Shown here piece after piece: positions 26,298 to 36,791 of a DNA stretch of 64,000 bases. Under the pieces are notes generated by a model. That model did not search any database. It had not been told where the DNA came from and saw nothing but the letters and a program-made list of their open reading frames with translations. Positions within the stretch are counted from its first letter, which is position 1. Each line of letters begins with the position of its first letter. This stretch comes from Bradyrhizobium viridifuturi (lineage in GTDB: Bacteria; Pseudomonadota; Alphaproteobacteria; Rhizobiales; Xanthobacteraceae). Position numbers and translations under genes: made by a program. Location: the NCBI RefSeq assembly GCF_001238275.1, contig NZ_LGTB01000017.1, forward strand, positions 97,592 through 161,591, in the 5' to 3' direction.

Positions 26298-29207
26298 ATG
26301 GATAGCCTATTAGGCAACCTCAGGACGAAGACCGGTGCAGCCATTCGGTTCGCGACCGGCCGCCTGTCGCGTCTTGCCCTGACCAAGGGTTCGATCCGCA
26401 CCCAGATCCTGATCTTCTGTCTGGCGATGAGCGCCGTTGCCGTCGCGCTCGGCGGATATTCCATCCTCGGCATCCGCCACGCCGGCGATCTCGTGGCCAA
26501 GACGTTCGACGAATCCCTGATGTCGATCAATTACGCCCGCGCCGCCGGTGCGGACTTCGCCTCGATGCGGGTCGCGTCGTCGCAGCGCCTCTTGACCACC
26601 GATCCGGAGATCCGCGCCAGCCTCGACAGCCAGATCGAGAAGCTCGCGAAGACGCTCTCGGAGGATCTGACGATCGCAGCCGACCGCTCGCAGTCCACGC
26701 GGGCTGCGCAAGCCGCGGCAAAGGTTCAGGAAGCCGCCGACGCCTGGATGGCGCTGCATCGCCGCGCGATCGGAACGTCGCCCGATGGACAGCCCGCGGC
26801 CGATCCGCAGGCATCGGGGACGACGGTCGGTGATGTCGATCGCTATTCCAAGATCGTCAGCCAGCAGGTCGAACTGCTGGTCAACTACACGGCGGGCGAC
26901 GGCTTTCTGTTCCGGCAAAAGGCGCTGTCGACGATCAAGCGCGACCTGCAGCTCAATGTCGCCGGGCTCACGGTTGCGCTGTTCCTGTCGGCGCTGTTTT
27001 CGTGGCTCCTGGCGCGCCGCATCATCGGCCCGGTCGCGATTGCCTCGCGGGCCGCGCGCAGCATCGCCGGCGGCGACCTCGACGCGACCGTTCCCAAGGG
27101 CGGCACCGACGAACTGGGCACGCTGCTGACCGCCATGGAAACCATGCGCGACAACATCAGGCGGATGGTCGATCAGGAGGTGTCGCAACGCCGCTCCGCG
27201 CAGGCGCGGCTGTCCGATGCGCTCGAGACGTCGCGCGAGGGCGTCGTGCTGCTCGATGCGGACGGCGAGATCGCGCTGGCCAATTCGCGCGCCAGCGAAT
27301 TCATCCGTCTCTCGCCGCAGCTTCTGCAGTCGGATCGGATCGATGCTCCGAGCCTTGCGCCGGCCGACGGCGGCATCGATGGTTTTGCCAGCGAAGCGCA
27401 GCTATCGGACGGACGCTGGCTGCGCGTCAGCCGCAGCGAGACCCAGGAGGGCGGTGTCGTCCTGGTCTACAGCGACATCTCCGCGCTGAAGCAGCAGAAG
27501 GCGGAGCTGCATGAGACCAATCTGCGGCTCGATGCGGCGCTCACCCACATGTCGCAGGGGCTGTGCCTCTACAACAGCGAGGCGCGGCTGCAGGTCGCCA
27601 ACCGCCGGTTCTGCGAGATCTTCGATATTTCGCCGGAGCTGGTCGTTCCCGGAATGACCATGGAGGACGTGCTCGGCCTCAGCGTCGCCGCCGGCAATCA
27701 TGGCGAGCGGACCGTCGCCGACCTGCTGACCGAACGCGAGCGATCGATGGCCCAGCACGAGGGCAACTATCTGCAGCATCTCAGCGATGGGCGGATCATC
27801 GCCATCGCGCAGCGGCCGACGTCCGACGGCGGCTGGCTGGTCACCTGCGAGGATGTCACCGAACAGCAGCGGGCCGAGTCGCAGATCGCGTTCATGGCGC
27901 GGCACGATGCCCTGACCAAGTTGCCGAACCGGACCTTGCTGGCGGAGCGGATCGAGCTCGCGGTCGCGCAGGTCGGCCGCGGATCCGGCTTTGCGGTGTT
28001 CTGCCTCGACCTCGACAATTTCAAGCAGGTCAACGATACGCTCGGACATCCGGTCGGCGATGAACTGCTGTGCGCAGTCGCGGACCGGCTCAACGCCTGC
28101 GTCCGCGAGGTCGACACCGTTGCCCGTTTGGGCGGCGACGAGTTCGCGGTCATCCAGTGCGGTGTCCAGGGTGGCGAGGAGGCCGAGCGTCTGGCCCGCC
28201 GCATCGTGGAATGCGTCGGCGCGCCCTATGAACTGAACGGGCATCGCGTCGTGGTCGGTTGCAGCGTCGGCATCTCGATGTCGCCGGGCGACGGCACCAC
28301 CGGCGAGAAGCTGCTGAAGAACGCCGACGTCGCCCTGTATCGCGCCAAGATGGAAGGCCGCGGCACCTGGCGCTTCTTCGAGCCTGCGATGGACGCCAGC
28401 CTGCAACGGCGCCGGGCGATCGAGCTCGACCTTCGCGAGGCGATGGTCAAGGACGAGTTCTCGTTGTTCTACCAGCCGCTCTACGATCTCCATCTCGACC
28501 GCATCTGCGGCTTCGAGGCGCTGCTGCGCTGGCATCATCCGAAGCGCGGATTGGTGCCGCCCGACCAGTTCATCCCGATCGCGGAAGAGATCGGCCTGAT
28601 CGGTCCGCTGGGCGAATGGGTGCTCGACCGCGCCTGCGAGCAGGCCGTCACCTGGCCGAGCGAGATGAAGCTCGCGGTCAACGTCTCCGCGGTGCAGTTC
28701 CGTGATCCCGACTTTACCGACGTCGTCGTCGACGCGCTCGCGGCGTCGAAATTGTCGCCGCGCCGGCTGGAGCTCGAGATCACCGAATCCGTCTTCCTCG
28801 CGAACAGCAGCGAGACGCTCGCAACGTTGCACAAGCTGAAGGCGCAGGGCGTGCGCATCGCGCTCGACGATTTCGGCACCGGCTACTCGTCGCTGAGCTA
28901 TCTGCGCAGTTTCCCGTTCGACAAGCTCAAGATCGACAAATCCTTCGTGCGCGACGCGACCGCGACGCATGGATCGAAATCGATCGTGCGCGCGGTCATT
29001 AGCCTGGGCAGGAGCCTCGGCATGACCACGATCGCCGAAGGCATCGAGACCGTCGAGCAGCTGGACCACATGCGGGCCGAAGGCTGCAACGAGGCCCAGG
29101 GCTTCCTGTTCAGTCATCCGGTCCCGGTGACCGAGATCGCCGCCAAGATCCTCGAATTGAGGAACGGCTTCAAGCCGACCGCCGTCAAGAAGGCGATGGC
29201 GGGCTAG
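26298..29207 (+). CDS. Diguanylate cyclase / c-di-GMP phosphodiesterase (GGDEF-EAL) with PAS domains
   Basis: 969 residues. Membrane helix at about 36-57, a mostly helical periplasmic region, second helix at about 220-240, a HAMP-like segment, two PAS-like regions (about 305-395 and 405-530), a GGDEF domain with intact GGDEF at 612-616, and an EAL domain with EAL at 740-742 and DDFGTGYSSLSYL. Both signature motifs are intact, so making and breaking of cyclic-di-GMP are both possible. It controls the motile/sessile switch in related bacteria; its signal is unknown. It converges on ecfG. Confidence 0.9.
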   Translation: MDSLLGNLRTKTGAAIRFATGRLSRLALTKGSIRTQILIFCLAMSAVAVALGGYSILGIRHAGDLVAKTFDESLMSINYARAAGADFASMRVASSQRLLTTDPEIRASLDSQIEKLAKTLSEDLTIAADRSQSTRAAQAAAKVQEAADAWMALHRRAIGTSPDGQPAADPQASGTTVGDVDRYSKIVSQQVELLVNYTAGDGFLFRQKALSTIKRDLQLNVAGLTVALFLSALFSWLLARRIIGPVAIASRAARSIAGGDLDATVPKGGTDELGTLLTAMETMRDNIRRMVDQEVSQRRSAQARLSDALETSREGVVLLDADGEIALANSRASEFIRLSPQLLQSDRIDAPSLAPADGGIDGFASEAQLSDGRWLRVSRSETQEGGVVLVYSDISALKQQKAELHETNLRLDAALTHMSQGLCLYNSEARLQVANRRFCEIFDISPELVVPGMTMEDVLGLSVAAGNHGERTVADLLTERERSMAQHEGNYLQHLSDGRIIAIAQRPTSDGGWLVTCEDVTEQQRAESQIAFMARHDALTKLPNRTLLAERIELAVAQVGRGSGFAVFCLDLDNFKQVNDTLGHPVGDELLCAVADRLNACVREVDTVARLGGDEFAVIQCGVQGGEEAERLARRIVECVGAPYELNGHRVVVGCSVGISMSPGDGTTGEKLLKNADVALYRAKMEGRGTWRFFEPAMDASLQRRRAIELDLREAMVKDEFSLFYQPLYDLHLDRICGFEALLRWHHPKRGLVPPDQFIPIAEEIGLIGPLGEWVLDRACEQAVTWPSEMKLAVNVSAVQFRDPDFTDVVVDALAASKLSPRRLELEITESVFLANSSETLATLHKLKAQGVRIALDDFGTGYSSLSYLRSFPFDKLKIDKSFVRDATATHGSKSIVRAVISLGRSLGMTTIAEGIETVEQLDHMRAEGCNEAQGFLFSHPVPVTEIAAKILELRNGFKPTAVKKAMAG

Positions 29208-29273
29208 ACCCAAGCATCAAAGCGGTGCGGGCGTAGATCGGTCGCTTCGGGCGCGACCTGCTTTTCCATGCAA

Positions 29274-29302
29274 AAAGGGCGGCCATCCGAGGGCCGCCCT
29301 TT
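29274..29302 (-). terminator. Rho-independent terminator of the nepR-ecfG operon
   Basis: An 11-bp perfect stem (AAAGGGCGGCC with its complement) around ATCCGAG, followed on the minus strand by a run of T. It lies just after ecfG. Confidence 0.75.
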
Positions 29303-29323
29303 CGCGTTCAGTGATGGCTTCGC

Positions 29324-29872
29324 CTATCCGCCATTGCCGCCGATCACGGCGCGCACGGTGTTGTCGGGGCCGAAATCCTCGGCGCTGTCGACATAGAGCA
29401 GCGCGGAGAGCTTCGACCGCGCGCGGTTGACGCGGCTCTTGATGGTGCCGACCGCGCAGCCGCAGATCGCCGCGGCATCCTCGTAGGAGAAGCCGGAGGC
29501 ACCCACCAGGATCAGCGCCTCGCGCTGGTCCTGCGGCAGCTTTTCGAGCGCCGTGCGGAATTCCTCGAACTCCAGATGCGCGGCCTGCGACGGCTGGCTC
29601 TTCAGCGTCTTGGCATAGTTGCCCTCGGCGTCCTCGACCTCGCGCCGCCGCTTCCGGTAGTCGGAGCGAAACAGGTTGCGCAGGATGGTGAACAGCCACG
29701 CGGGAAGGTTGGAGCCGGGCTGGAACGAGTCGATGTTGGCGATCGCCCGCAGCAGGGTCTCCTGCACCAGATCGTCGGCGCGGTCACCATTACCGGACAG
29801 CGAGATCGCGAACGCGCGCAGGCTCGGGACCGACGCAAGGATGTCGTCGCGAAGTTCATTCGTGAGAGGCAT
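29324..29872 (-). CDS. ecfG: General stress response sigma factor EcfG
   Basis: 182 residues of ECF15 (EcfG) type. Sigma-2 region: DDLVQETLLRAIANIDSFQPGSNLPAWLFTI; sigma-4 region: LPQDQREALILVGASGFSYEDAA, then GTIKSRVNRARSKL. It directs RNA polymerase to GGAAC-N16/17-CGTT promoters. NepR holds it inactive until phosphorylated PhyR removes NepR. The start shares a base with the nepR stop, so the two are co-translated. Many such promoters occur elsewhere in this window. Confidence 0.94.
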   Translation of the reverse strand: MPLTNELRDDILASVPSLRAFAISLSGNGDRADDLVQETLLRAIANIDSFQPGSNLPAWLFTILRNLFRSDYRKRRREVEDAEGNYAKTLKSQPSQAAHLEFEEFRTALEKLPQDQREALILVGASGFSYEDAAAICGCAVGTIKSRVNRARSKLSALLYVDSAEDFGPDNTVRAVIGGNGG

Positions 29873-30087
29873 TAGTCCCCTCCATTGTTCTTGTCGGTAT
29901 CGCCCCCGGCCACGGCCGCCGCGGCAGCCTCGGGCCCGTCGAGTTTGCGGATCAGCTCCGCAAAGCGGTCGGGCACCCCCTGCCGCACCACATCGTCGTA
30001 CATGGCGCGCAGCTGGTGGCCGATTCTCGATTGAATCTCGGCGTTGAGACCGCCCTGCTTCTTTACTTCCTTCATGATCTGATCCAC
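29872..30087 (-). CDS. nepR: Anti-sigma factor NepR
   Basis: 71 residues with the NepR signature IGHQLRAMYDDVVRQGVPDRFAELIRKL, two amphipathic helices that wrap EcfG or the sigma-like domain of PhyR. The tail is Ala/Asp-rich and disordered. An ATG four codons in is an alternative start. It is co-transcribed with ecfG and divergent from phyR, the standard GSR gene order. Confidence 0.93.
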   Translation of the reverse strand: MDQIMKEVKKQGGLNAEIQSRIGHQLRAMYDDVVRQGVPDRFAELIRKLDGPEAAAAAVAGGDTDKNNGGD

Positions 30088-30171
30088 GCTTCCCCGGGAG
30101 TTAAGTCTCTGATTTCCAAGATGTTTCCTCGAAAAAAGAGGCTGGCCGCGTTGCCTCGTCGGTCAGGAGCT

Positions 30172-30196
30172 AATGCAAAGTTGCGCAGAAAGTTCC
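30172..30196 (-). promoter_or_regulatory. Candidate sigma-EcfG promoter of nepR-ecfG
   Basis: On the minus strand GGAAC-N16-CATT, one base off the CGTT consensus, about 85 bases before nepR. This position fits autoregulation of ecfG. Confidence 0.5.
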
Positions 30197-30217
30197 GGAA
30201 GGCTGGAACTATTTCGT

Positions 30218-30242
30218 GGAACTTTTTCGGCTTTCGCGCGTA
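30218..30242 (+). promoter_or_regulatory. Candidate sigma-EcfG promoter of phyR
   Basis: GGAAC-N16-CGTA, one base off consensus, about 130 bases before phyR. It sits back-to-back with the nepR promoter. Confidence 0.45.
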
Positions 30243-30371
30243 ATCGGGCATGCAGGGGAACCGGGGTCGCCCCAGAAACTGGACTCTCGGAGCCGGATTC
30301 TGTCGTCCCCAGAGACGGGTTTCAGGCCGCAGGGCCAACAACCCAGGCCTAAGAACAAGGATGGAGTGGGA

Positions 30372-31184
30372 ATGTCCCGATCGCAGATCGTTGCCGAACA
30401 TCTTCCGTTGCTGCGCCGCTACGCTCGCGCACTGACCGGAAACCAGGCGTCGGGGGACGCCTATGTCGGGGCCATGCTCGAGGCCCTGTTGCAGGACGGA
30501 TCATTGCTGGACCAGACGCACGGCCCGCGCGCCGGCCTGTTCCGGCTATTCACCCAGATCTGGAATTCGGTGTCGGTGAACAACAACGACAATGCCGACG
30601 TGGCGACGCTGTCGCTGCCGCCGGAGCGCCGACTCTCCAACATCACGCCGCTGCCGCGGCAGGCCTTCCTGCTGCTGTCGCTGGAAGGCTTCTCGGAGGA
30701 GGAGGTCGGCTACATTCTCGGCACCGATATCGCCGAGACGCGCAAGCTGACCGATGCCGCCGGCCGCGAGATGGCTGCCGAGATCGCCACCGACGTCCTG
30801 ATCATCGAGGACGAAACCTTCATCGCCATGGATCTCGAGAGCCTGGTGAAGAATCTCGGCCATAACGTCATCGGTGTCGCGCGCACGCATTCCGACGCGG
30901 TGGCGCTCGCCAAGAACAAGAAGCCCGGCCTGATCCTCGCCGACATCCAGCTCGCCGACGGCTCGTCGGGCCTCGATGCGGTGAACGAGCTGCTGCGGAC
31001 CTTCGAGGTGCCGGTGGTGTTCATCACCGCCTATCCCGAGCGCTTCCTGACCGGCGAGCGGCCGGAGCCGGCGTTCCTGATCTCGAAGCCGTTCCAGCCG
31101 GCGATGGTATCGGCGGTGGCGAGCCAGGCGTTGTTCTTCCAGCGCAACTCGCGCAACCGCACGCCGCGCGCGGCGTCGGCATGA
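30372..31184 (+). CDS. phyR: General stress response regulator PhyR
   Basis: 270 residues: an N-terminal sigma-factor-like domain (about 1-125, with LPRQAFLLLSLEGFSEEEVGYI) and a C-terminal receiver domain starting DVLIIEDETFIAMD, with the phospho-acceptor Asp191 in LADIQLADGSSG and KPF at the end. When phosphorylated, the sigma-like domain takes NepR away from EcfG. The ATG used follows GGAGTGGG; the open frame upstream is not family sequence. A strong terminator follows. Confidence 0.95.
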   Translation: MSRSQIVAEHLPLLRRYARALTGNQASGDAYVGAMLEALLQDGSLLDQTHGPRAGLFRLFTQIWNSVSVNNNDNADVATLSLPPERRLSNITPLPRQAFLLLSLEGFSEEEVGYILGTDIAETRKLTDAAGREMAAEIATDVLIIEDETFIAMDLESLVKNLGHNVIGVARTHSDAVALAKNKKPGLILADIQLADGSSGLDAVNELLRTFEVPVVFITAYPERFLTGERPEPAFLISKPFQPAMVSAVASQALFFQRNSRNRTPRAASA

Positions 31185-31214
31185 CCTGAGTTTACGCAAG
31201 CGGGCAAAATGCAG

Positions 31215-31246
31215 ACCGGCGTACCGAAAGGTACGCCGGTTTTTTT
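31215..31246 (+). terminator. Rho-independent terminator of phyR
   Basis: An 11-bp perfect stem (ACCGGCGTACC with its complement) with a GAAA loop, followed by seven T. A textbook intrinsic terminator. Confidence 0.9.
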
Positions 31247-31284
31247 GGCGAGCCGATGCTCGGGACGAACAGCGCGTCCGCCTA

Positions 31285-31309
31285 GGAACCGGCATTGTCA
31301 GACCGAGTT
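31285..31309 (+). promoter_or_regulatory. Candidate sigma-EcfG promoter of the hybrid kinase gene
   Basis: GGAAC-N16-AGTT, one base off consensus, 35 bases before the GTG start and downstream of the phyR terminator. Confidence 0.4.
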
Positions 31310-31343
31310 TATTTTTCATTGTTCGGGCTTGGCGGGAGCCGTT

Positions 31344-34300
31344 GTGTCGAGATTGCAAACTCAGGCGACATTGCGTGGCGAGGCCACCGAACGTCTTTTC
31401 ATCGGCAGCAGCGAGCTTGCCGGACTCAGCAAGGACCTTGACTGGACTGCGACCTCGATCGGTCCACCCGAGGCGTGGCCGGACAGCCTGAAGACCGCGG
31501 TTCGCATCATGCTGACCTCGCAACAGCCGATCTGGATCGGCTGGGGTGACGATCTGACCTTCCTCTACAACGATCCCTACAAGTCGATCATCGGCGGCAA
31601 GCATCCGCATGCGCTCGGGCAGCCGACCCGCGTGGTCTGGCGCGAGATCTGGAATGACATCGCGCCGCTGCTCACCAAGGCGATGAGCGGCAGCGAGGGC
31701 ACCTATGTCGAGGCCCAGCTCCTGATCATGGAGCGCAACGGCTTTCCCGAGGAGACCTACTACACATTCTCCTACAGCCCGATCCCGGACGCCGATGGTT
31801 TGCCTGCGGGGATCTTCTGTGCCAATACCGATGACACACAGCGCGTGATCAGCGAGCGGCAGTTGTCGCTGCTGCGGGAGCTTGCCAGTCGCGCGGCTGA
31901 TGCGCGAAGCGTGAGCGAGGCTTGCGAACGCAGCGCTGCGGCGCTGGCGACCGACCCACAGGACCTGCCATTTGCGATGATCTATCTGATCGAGCCGCAA
32001 GAGCAGGCGGCGCGATTGGCCGCGGTGAGCGGCATCGATCGGCACCATGTCGGGGTGAAGCCATCGCTCACGCTCGATGGCGGCGAGGTATGGCCGATTG
32101 CCGAAGCGCAGGCGAGCCGCGACGGCGTTCTGATCAAAGACCTGAAGAGCCTGTTTGGCCTCGATTTTCCGTCCGGCGGCTGGCGCCAGGCGCCGGAGCA
32201 GGGGGTTGTGCTCCCGATTCTCGCTGCCGGCGACACGCTCGCGGGTTTCCTGATCGCAGGCCTCAATCCTTTCCGCCTTTACGACGAGCGCTATGCAAGT
32301 TTTCTCGGTCTTGCGTCGGCGCAGATCGCGGCCGCGATCGGCAATGCTCAGGCCTACGAGGAGGAACGCCGGCGGGCCGAAGCGCTGGCCGAGATCGATC
32401 GCGCCAAGACCACCTTCTTCTCCAATGTCAGCCACGAATTTCGCACGCCGCTCACCTTGATGCTGAGCCCGCTCGAGGAGGTCCTGTCCCAGGCAGACGA
32501 CCATCTTCCGCCGCAGCAGCGCTCGCTGCTCGATATCGCGCATCGGAACGGTCAACGCCTGTTGAAGCTGGTCAACACGCTGCTCGATTTCGCGCGGATC
32601 GAGGCGGGCCGGGTAACAGCCACCTACGAACCGCTCGACCTCGTCGCGCTGACGTCCGACCTCGCGTCGAGTTTCCGTTCAACCGTCGAGAAAGCCGGCT
32701 TGGGTTTGACGATCGAGACCGAGCCGCTGCCACAGCAGGTCCATGTCGATCGCGACATGTGGGAGAAGATCGTCCTCAACCTGCTCTCCAACGCATTCAA
32801 GTTCACGTTCGACGGTGGGATTGCTGTCTCCATCAAGGCCTCGTGCGACGGCGCTGCGGCCGAGATTGCGGTGCGTGACACGGGGACCGGCATTCCGCCG
32901 TCCGCGCTGTCGCACATCTTCGACCGGTTTCAGCGGGTCGAGGGCGCGCGGGGCCGCTCGTTCGAGGGAAGCGGTATCGGCCTCGCGCTGGTGCGCGAGC
33001 TCGTGAAGCAGCATGGCGGGCAGATTCGGGTCGACAGCGAGGTCGATCGCGGGACCACCTTCACGATCACCCTGCCGTTTGGAACGGAGCATCTCCCCGC
33101 CGACCAGATCAGCGCGGGCAGCTTGGCCGCACAGAGCAGTGTTCGCGCACAAGCCTATCTCGACGAGGCGATGGGATGGCTGGAGGGCGGCGACGCCGAC
33201 GACCGGCCGGATCCCTCGTCGTCGGAGGACCTCGGCTTCGCGGCGCAGGAGATCGCGGGACGGCGGCAACGCATCCTGCTTGCCGACGACAATGCAGACA
33301 TGCGCGAATATGTGCGTCGCCTGCTTGCGCCGCTGTACGACGTCGAGGCGGTTGAAGACGGCCAGGCCGCGCTGGAGGCGGCGTGGCGGCGTCGGCCCGA
33401 TCTGGTGTTGAGCGACATCATGATGCCGCGCCTCGATGGCATCAGCCTTCTCAATGCACTCCGTTCCGACGAGGCCCTGAAAGGCCTGCCCGTGATCTTC
33501 CTGTCGCGCGCGCCGGCGAAGAGGCGAAGGTCGAAGGCTTGCAGATCGGCGCCGACGATTATCTCGTCAAGCCGTTCAGCGCGCGGGAGCTGCTCGCGCG
33601 CGTCGCGGCCAACCTTGAACTGTCGGCCACCCGCTCGGAGCGCGCCGTGCGGCTCGAGGAAGAGGCCCACGTCCTCGAACTGCTCAACAAGGTCGGCAGC
33701 GCAGTCGCGGGCGAGCTCAATCTTGATCGCGCCGTTCAGATCGTTACCGATGCCGCGACCGAACTGACCGGCGCTGCGTTCGGTTCGTTCTTCTACAACG
33801 TGATCAACGACAAGGGCGAGAGCTACATGCTCTACACCCTGTCCGGCGCGCCGCGCGAGGCGTTCTCGCGATTCCCGATGCCGCGCAATACCGCGGTGTT
33901 CGCGCCGACCTTCAACGGCGACGGGATCGTGCGGTCCGACGATATCCTGAAGGATCCGCGCTACGGCAAGAGCGATCCGCATTACGGGATGCCGAAAGGA
34001 CATCTGCCGGTGCGCAGCTATCTGGCGGCGCCCGTGGTGTCGCGCTCCGGCGAAGTGCTGGGTGGTCTGTTCTTCGGTCACCCGGATCCCGGCATATTCG
34101 GCGACCGCGCAGAGCGGCTGATCGCCGGCATCGCCGCGCAGGCGGCGACCGCGATCGATACCGCGCGGCTGTTCCAGGCCGCGGAGCGTGAGGTCGCCGA
34201 GCGGCGCCGCGCCGAAGCCGCCTTGCAGGTCCTCAACACGACGCTGGAGCAGCGCGTCGTGGAAGAGGTCCAGGAGCGTACCAAGGCGGAGGAGCAACTG

Positions 34301-35440
34301 CGGCAGATCCAGAAGATGGAGGCCGTTGGCCAGCTGACCGGCGGCATCGCTCACGACTTCAACAACATGCTGGCGGTAATCATCGCCGGCCTCAATCTGA
34401 TCCAGCGCAAGCTCGCCAAGGGAGAAAGCGACGTAGAGCGCTTTGTCGAGGCCGCGGTCGACGGCGCGCAGCGTGCCGCGGGCCTCACCCAGCGTCTGCT
34501 CGCCTTCTCCCGCCAGCAGCCGCTCGCGCCGGTCACGCTCGACGGCAACAAGATGATATCAGGTATGGCCGAGCTGCTCGCGCGCACGCTTGGCGAGACC
34601 ATCAGCCTCGAAACCGTGCTGGCCGCGGGACTGTGGCGGGTGCGTGCCGATTCCGGACAGCTCGAGAATGCCATTCTCAACCTCTGCGTCAACGGCCGCG
34701 ACGCGATGCCGGGCGGCGGCAAGCTTACGCTGGAGACCGCCAACAGCTATGTCGATGAGGCCGCGGCGAGGGTATACTCAATTCCGTCAGGTCAATACGT
34801 GATGATCGCGGTGGCCGATAACGGCTCCGGCATGAGCGAAGACGTCATCGCCAAGGCGTTCGATCCCTTCTTCACCACCAAGGGCGTCGGCAAGGGCACC
34901 GGCCTTGGCCTCAGCCAGGTCTATGGCTTCGTACGCCAGTCGGGCGGCCATGTGAAAATCTATTCGGAGGTTGGCGTCGGCACGACCGTCAAGATCTATC
35001 TGCCGCGGCACCTTGGCGAGGCCGGTCCGGACGTGGTCAGGCGTGTGCCGATCGCCTCTTATCGCGGGCGGAAGAACGAGGTCATCCTGGTGGTCGAGGA
35101 TGAGGATCGCGTGCGCGGCGTTTCGGTCGAGGCGCTGCGAGAGCTCGGCTACACCGTGGTCAGTGCCGCCAGTCCCCGCGAAGCGCTGCAACTGCTCGAT
35201 GGCGGGGTCTCGGTGGCGTTGCTGTTCACCGACGTGGTGATGCCCAGCATGTCCGGTCGCGAGCTCGCCGTGCAGGCTCGCGAGCGCATCCCGGGGCTCA
35301 AAGTGCTCTACACCACCGGTTACACCCGCAACGCCATCGTCCACAACGGCATCCTCGACCCCGGCACCAACCTGCTGCCGAAGCCGTTTTCGATCGACGA
35401 GCTGGCGACCAAGGTCCGCGAGGTGCTGGACGGGATCTAG
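31344..35440 (+). CDS. Large hybrid sensor kinase (PAS-GAF-HK-REC-GAF-HK-REC), apparent frameshift
   Basis: About 1,365 residues when joined. Order: PAS-like domain (LDWTATSIGPPEAWP), GAF, first kinase core with His364 in VSHEFRTPL and an ATPase with GSGIGLALV, receiver with Asp691 in LSDIMMPRLDG, a second GAF, a coiled coil, a second kinase core of the HDFNN type with ATPase GTGLGLSQV, and a final receiver (FTDVVMPSMSG). The frame breaks within the first receiver near 33505: VIFLS is followed in another frame by ARAGEEAKVEGLQIGADDYLVKPF, restored by one base. The GTG start has GGGAG upstream. Cytosolic; no membrane helix seen. Placed next to phyR, it may signal to the GSR. Confidence 0.78.
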
Positions 35441-35463
35441 CGATTGATCCCGTTCCTCCGCAA

Positions 35464-36675
35464 TTACTTCGGCGTGACGTGGATCTGCATGGTGCTGAGT
35501 GCCCGCAGCCCCGAGCTGTCGCGGAAGGTGACCGGGCCTGCAATCTCGAACTGCTTCACGCGGCCAGCGAGCGCTGCGATCACGGCCTCGGCCTCCAGCC
35601 GCGCCACCATCTGTCCGACGCAGCCGTGGATGCCGACGCCGAAGCCCATATGCCCGGACAGCCGCCGCCTGATGTCGAACTGGTCGGCATGCTCCCAGCG
35701 CGTCTCGTCGCGGTTGGCGGAGGCGAGCAGCAGCAGCACCTTCTCATGCTTGCCGATCGCAACGCCCGCGATCTCGGTCTCATGCGGCGTGGTGCGGAAG
35801 ACGAACGGCGCCGGCGAATCGAACCGCAACGTCTCGTCGAACGCCGCGCGCGACAGCGACGGATCGGCGGCGAGCAACCCCCATTGCTCGGGGTGCCGCG
35901 CCAGCGTGTACAGTGCCATGCCGATGGCGCTGATCGTGGTGTCGAGCCCGGCCGAGAGCAGCGAGCGCACCAAGAGCTGCGCTTCCTCGGCGCTGATCTC
36001 GCCGGTCTCGGCCGCCTCGAAGACCTCTGCGCCAAAGCTGCCCGGGCGCAGCGCCTCGCGCTGACAACGTGCCGCGACCCAGGGCAGCACCCGCGGTGCC
36101 TCCTGCATCAGGTTGCGGAAATAATCGTTCTCGGGTCCGAACCCGGCGAACACCATCGCGCCATAGGTCAGGAAGTTCTCGCGGCCCTCCTGGTCGATGC
36201 CGAGCGCGTCGGGGAATACGCTGACCGGAAACACCTCGGCGATGTCCTTGATGGCGTCGAATGATCCGCGTTCGATTAGGCCGTCAATCAGCGTTGCAGC
36301 CTTTGCCTTGAAGTCATCGGCGAGCCGCCGCATCGCGCCGGGCGACAGGATCCGCGCCAGCACCGCACGGGTCCGGGTGTGCAGCGGCGGATCGGCTTCC
36401 AGCACGATGCTCGGCGGCCGCCACGGCTTTTCCTTGAAGTGGTTCGCAAGCCCGGCGCCGCCGGCGTTGCTGAAATTGAAATGGTCTCCGAAGATCGTCT
36501 TGACCTCGGCAAAGCGCGGCACGGCCCAGATATCGTAGCGCGTCAGGCGAACGACCGGCGCGGCGGCACGCAGCTCCGCGTAGGCGCCATACGGATCGGC
36601 CCGCGTCGCCGGGCTGAATGGATCGAAGTCACTGCGGACAATGTCGCCGGCAAGGGGGCTCGCATGCGCGCTCAT
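35464..36675 (-). CDS. Cytochrome P450
   Basis: 403 residues, soluble bacterial P450. I-helix with AGLDTT, K-helix ETLRF, and heme-binding loop GFGVGIHGCVGQ with the thiolate Cys at about residue 352. It oxidises a small organic substrate with electrons from a ferredoxin, but no redox partner gene lies nearby. The ATG chosen has GGGAGG seven bases upstream; an earlier start eight codons up is less likely. It is divergent from a TetR gene with a palindromic operator between them, so control by that repressor is likely. Confidence 0.92.
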   Translation of the reverse strand: MSAHASPLAGDIVRSDFDPFSPATRADPYGAYAELRAAAPVVRLTRYDIWAVPRFAEVKTIFGDHFNFSNAGGAGLANHFKEKPWRPPSIVLEADPPLHTRTRAVLARILSPGAMRRLADDFKAKAATLIDGLIERGSFDAIKDIAEVFPVSVFPDALGIDQEGRENFLTYGAMVFAGFGPENDYFRNLMQEAPRVLPWVAARCQREALRPGSFGAEVFEAAETGEISAEEAQLLVRSLLSAGLDTTISAIGMALYTLARHPEQWGLLAADPSLSRAAFDETLRFDSPAPFVFRTTPHETEIAGVAIGKHEKVLLLLASANRDETRWEHADQFDIRRRLSGHMGFGVGIHGCVGQMVARLEAEAVIAALAGRVKQFEIAGPVTFRDSSGLRALSTMQIHVTPK

Positions 36676-36699
36676 CGCATCCTCCCGTCTTATGATCAT

Positions 36700-36721
36700 T
36701 TAATTGACCATAGTCAATTAA
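36700..36721. promoter_or_regulatory. TetR-type operator palindrome
   Basis: TTAATTGAC-CATA-GTCAATTAA is a perfect 9-base inverted repeat between the divergent P450 and TetR genes. It begins 25 bases before the P450 start, suited to repression of both genes. Confidence 0.7.
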
Positions 36722-36791
36722 CTGGAGTATGGCAAGGGGCAGGTTGCCATCCAGGCAGGCACACGGCATGGAGGCACCAAGGGAGACGGCC

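Noticed and set aside
27402..29213. Minus-strand open frame of 603 residues opposite the GGDEF-EAL gene
   Set aside because: Antisense shadow; the plus strand carries intact GGDEF and EAL motifs.
30205..30229. A second plus-strand GGAAC before phyR as the promoter
   Set aside because: At 16 bases it is followed by TTCG, a poor match; the GGAAC at 30218 with CGTA fits better.
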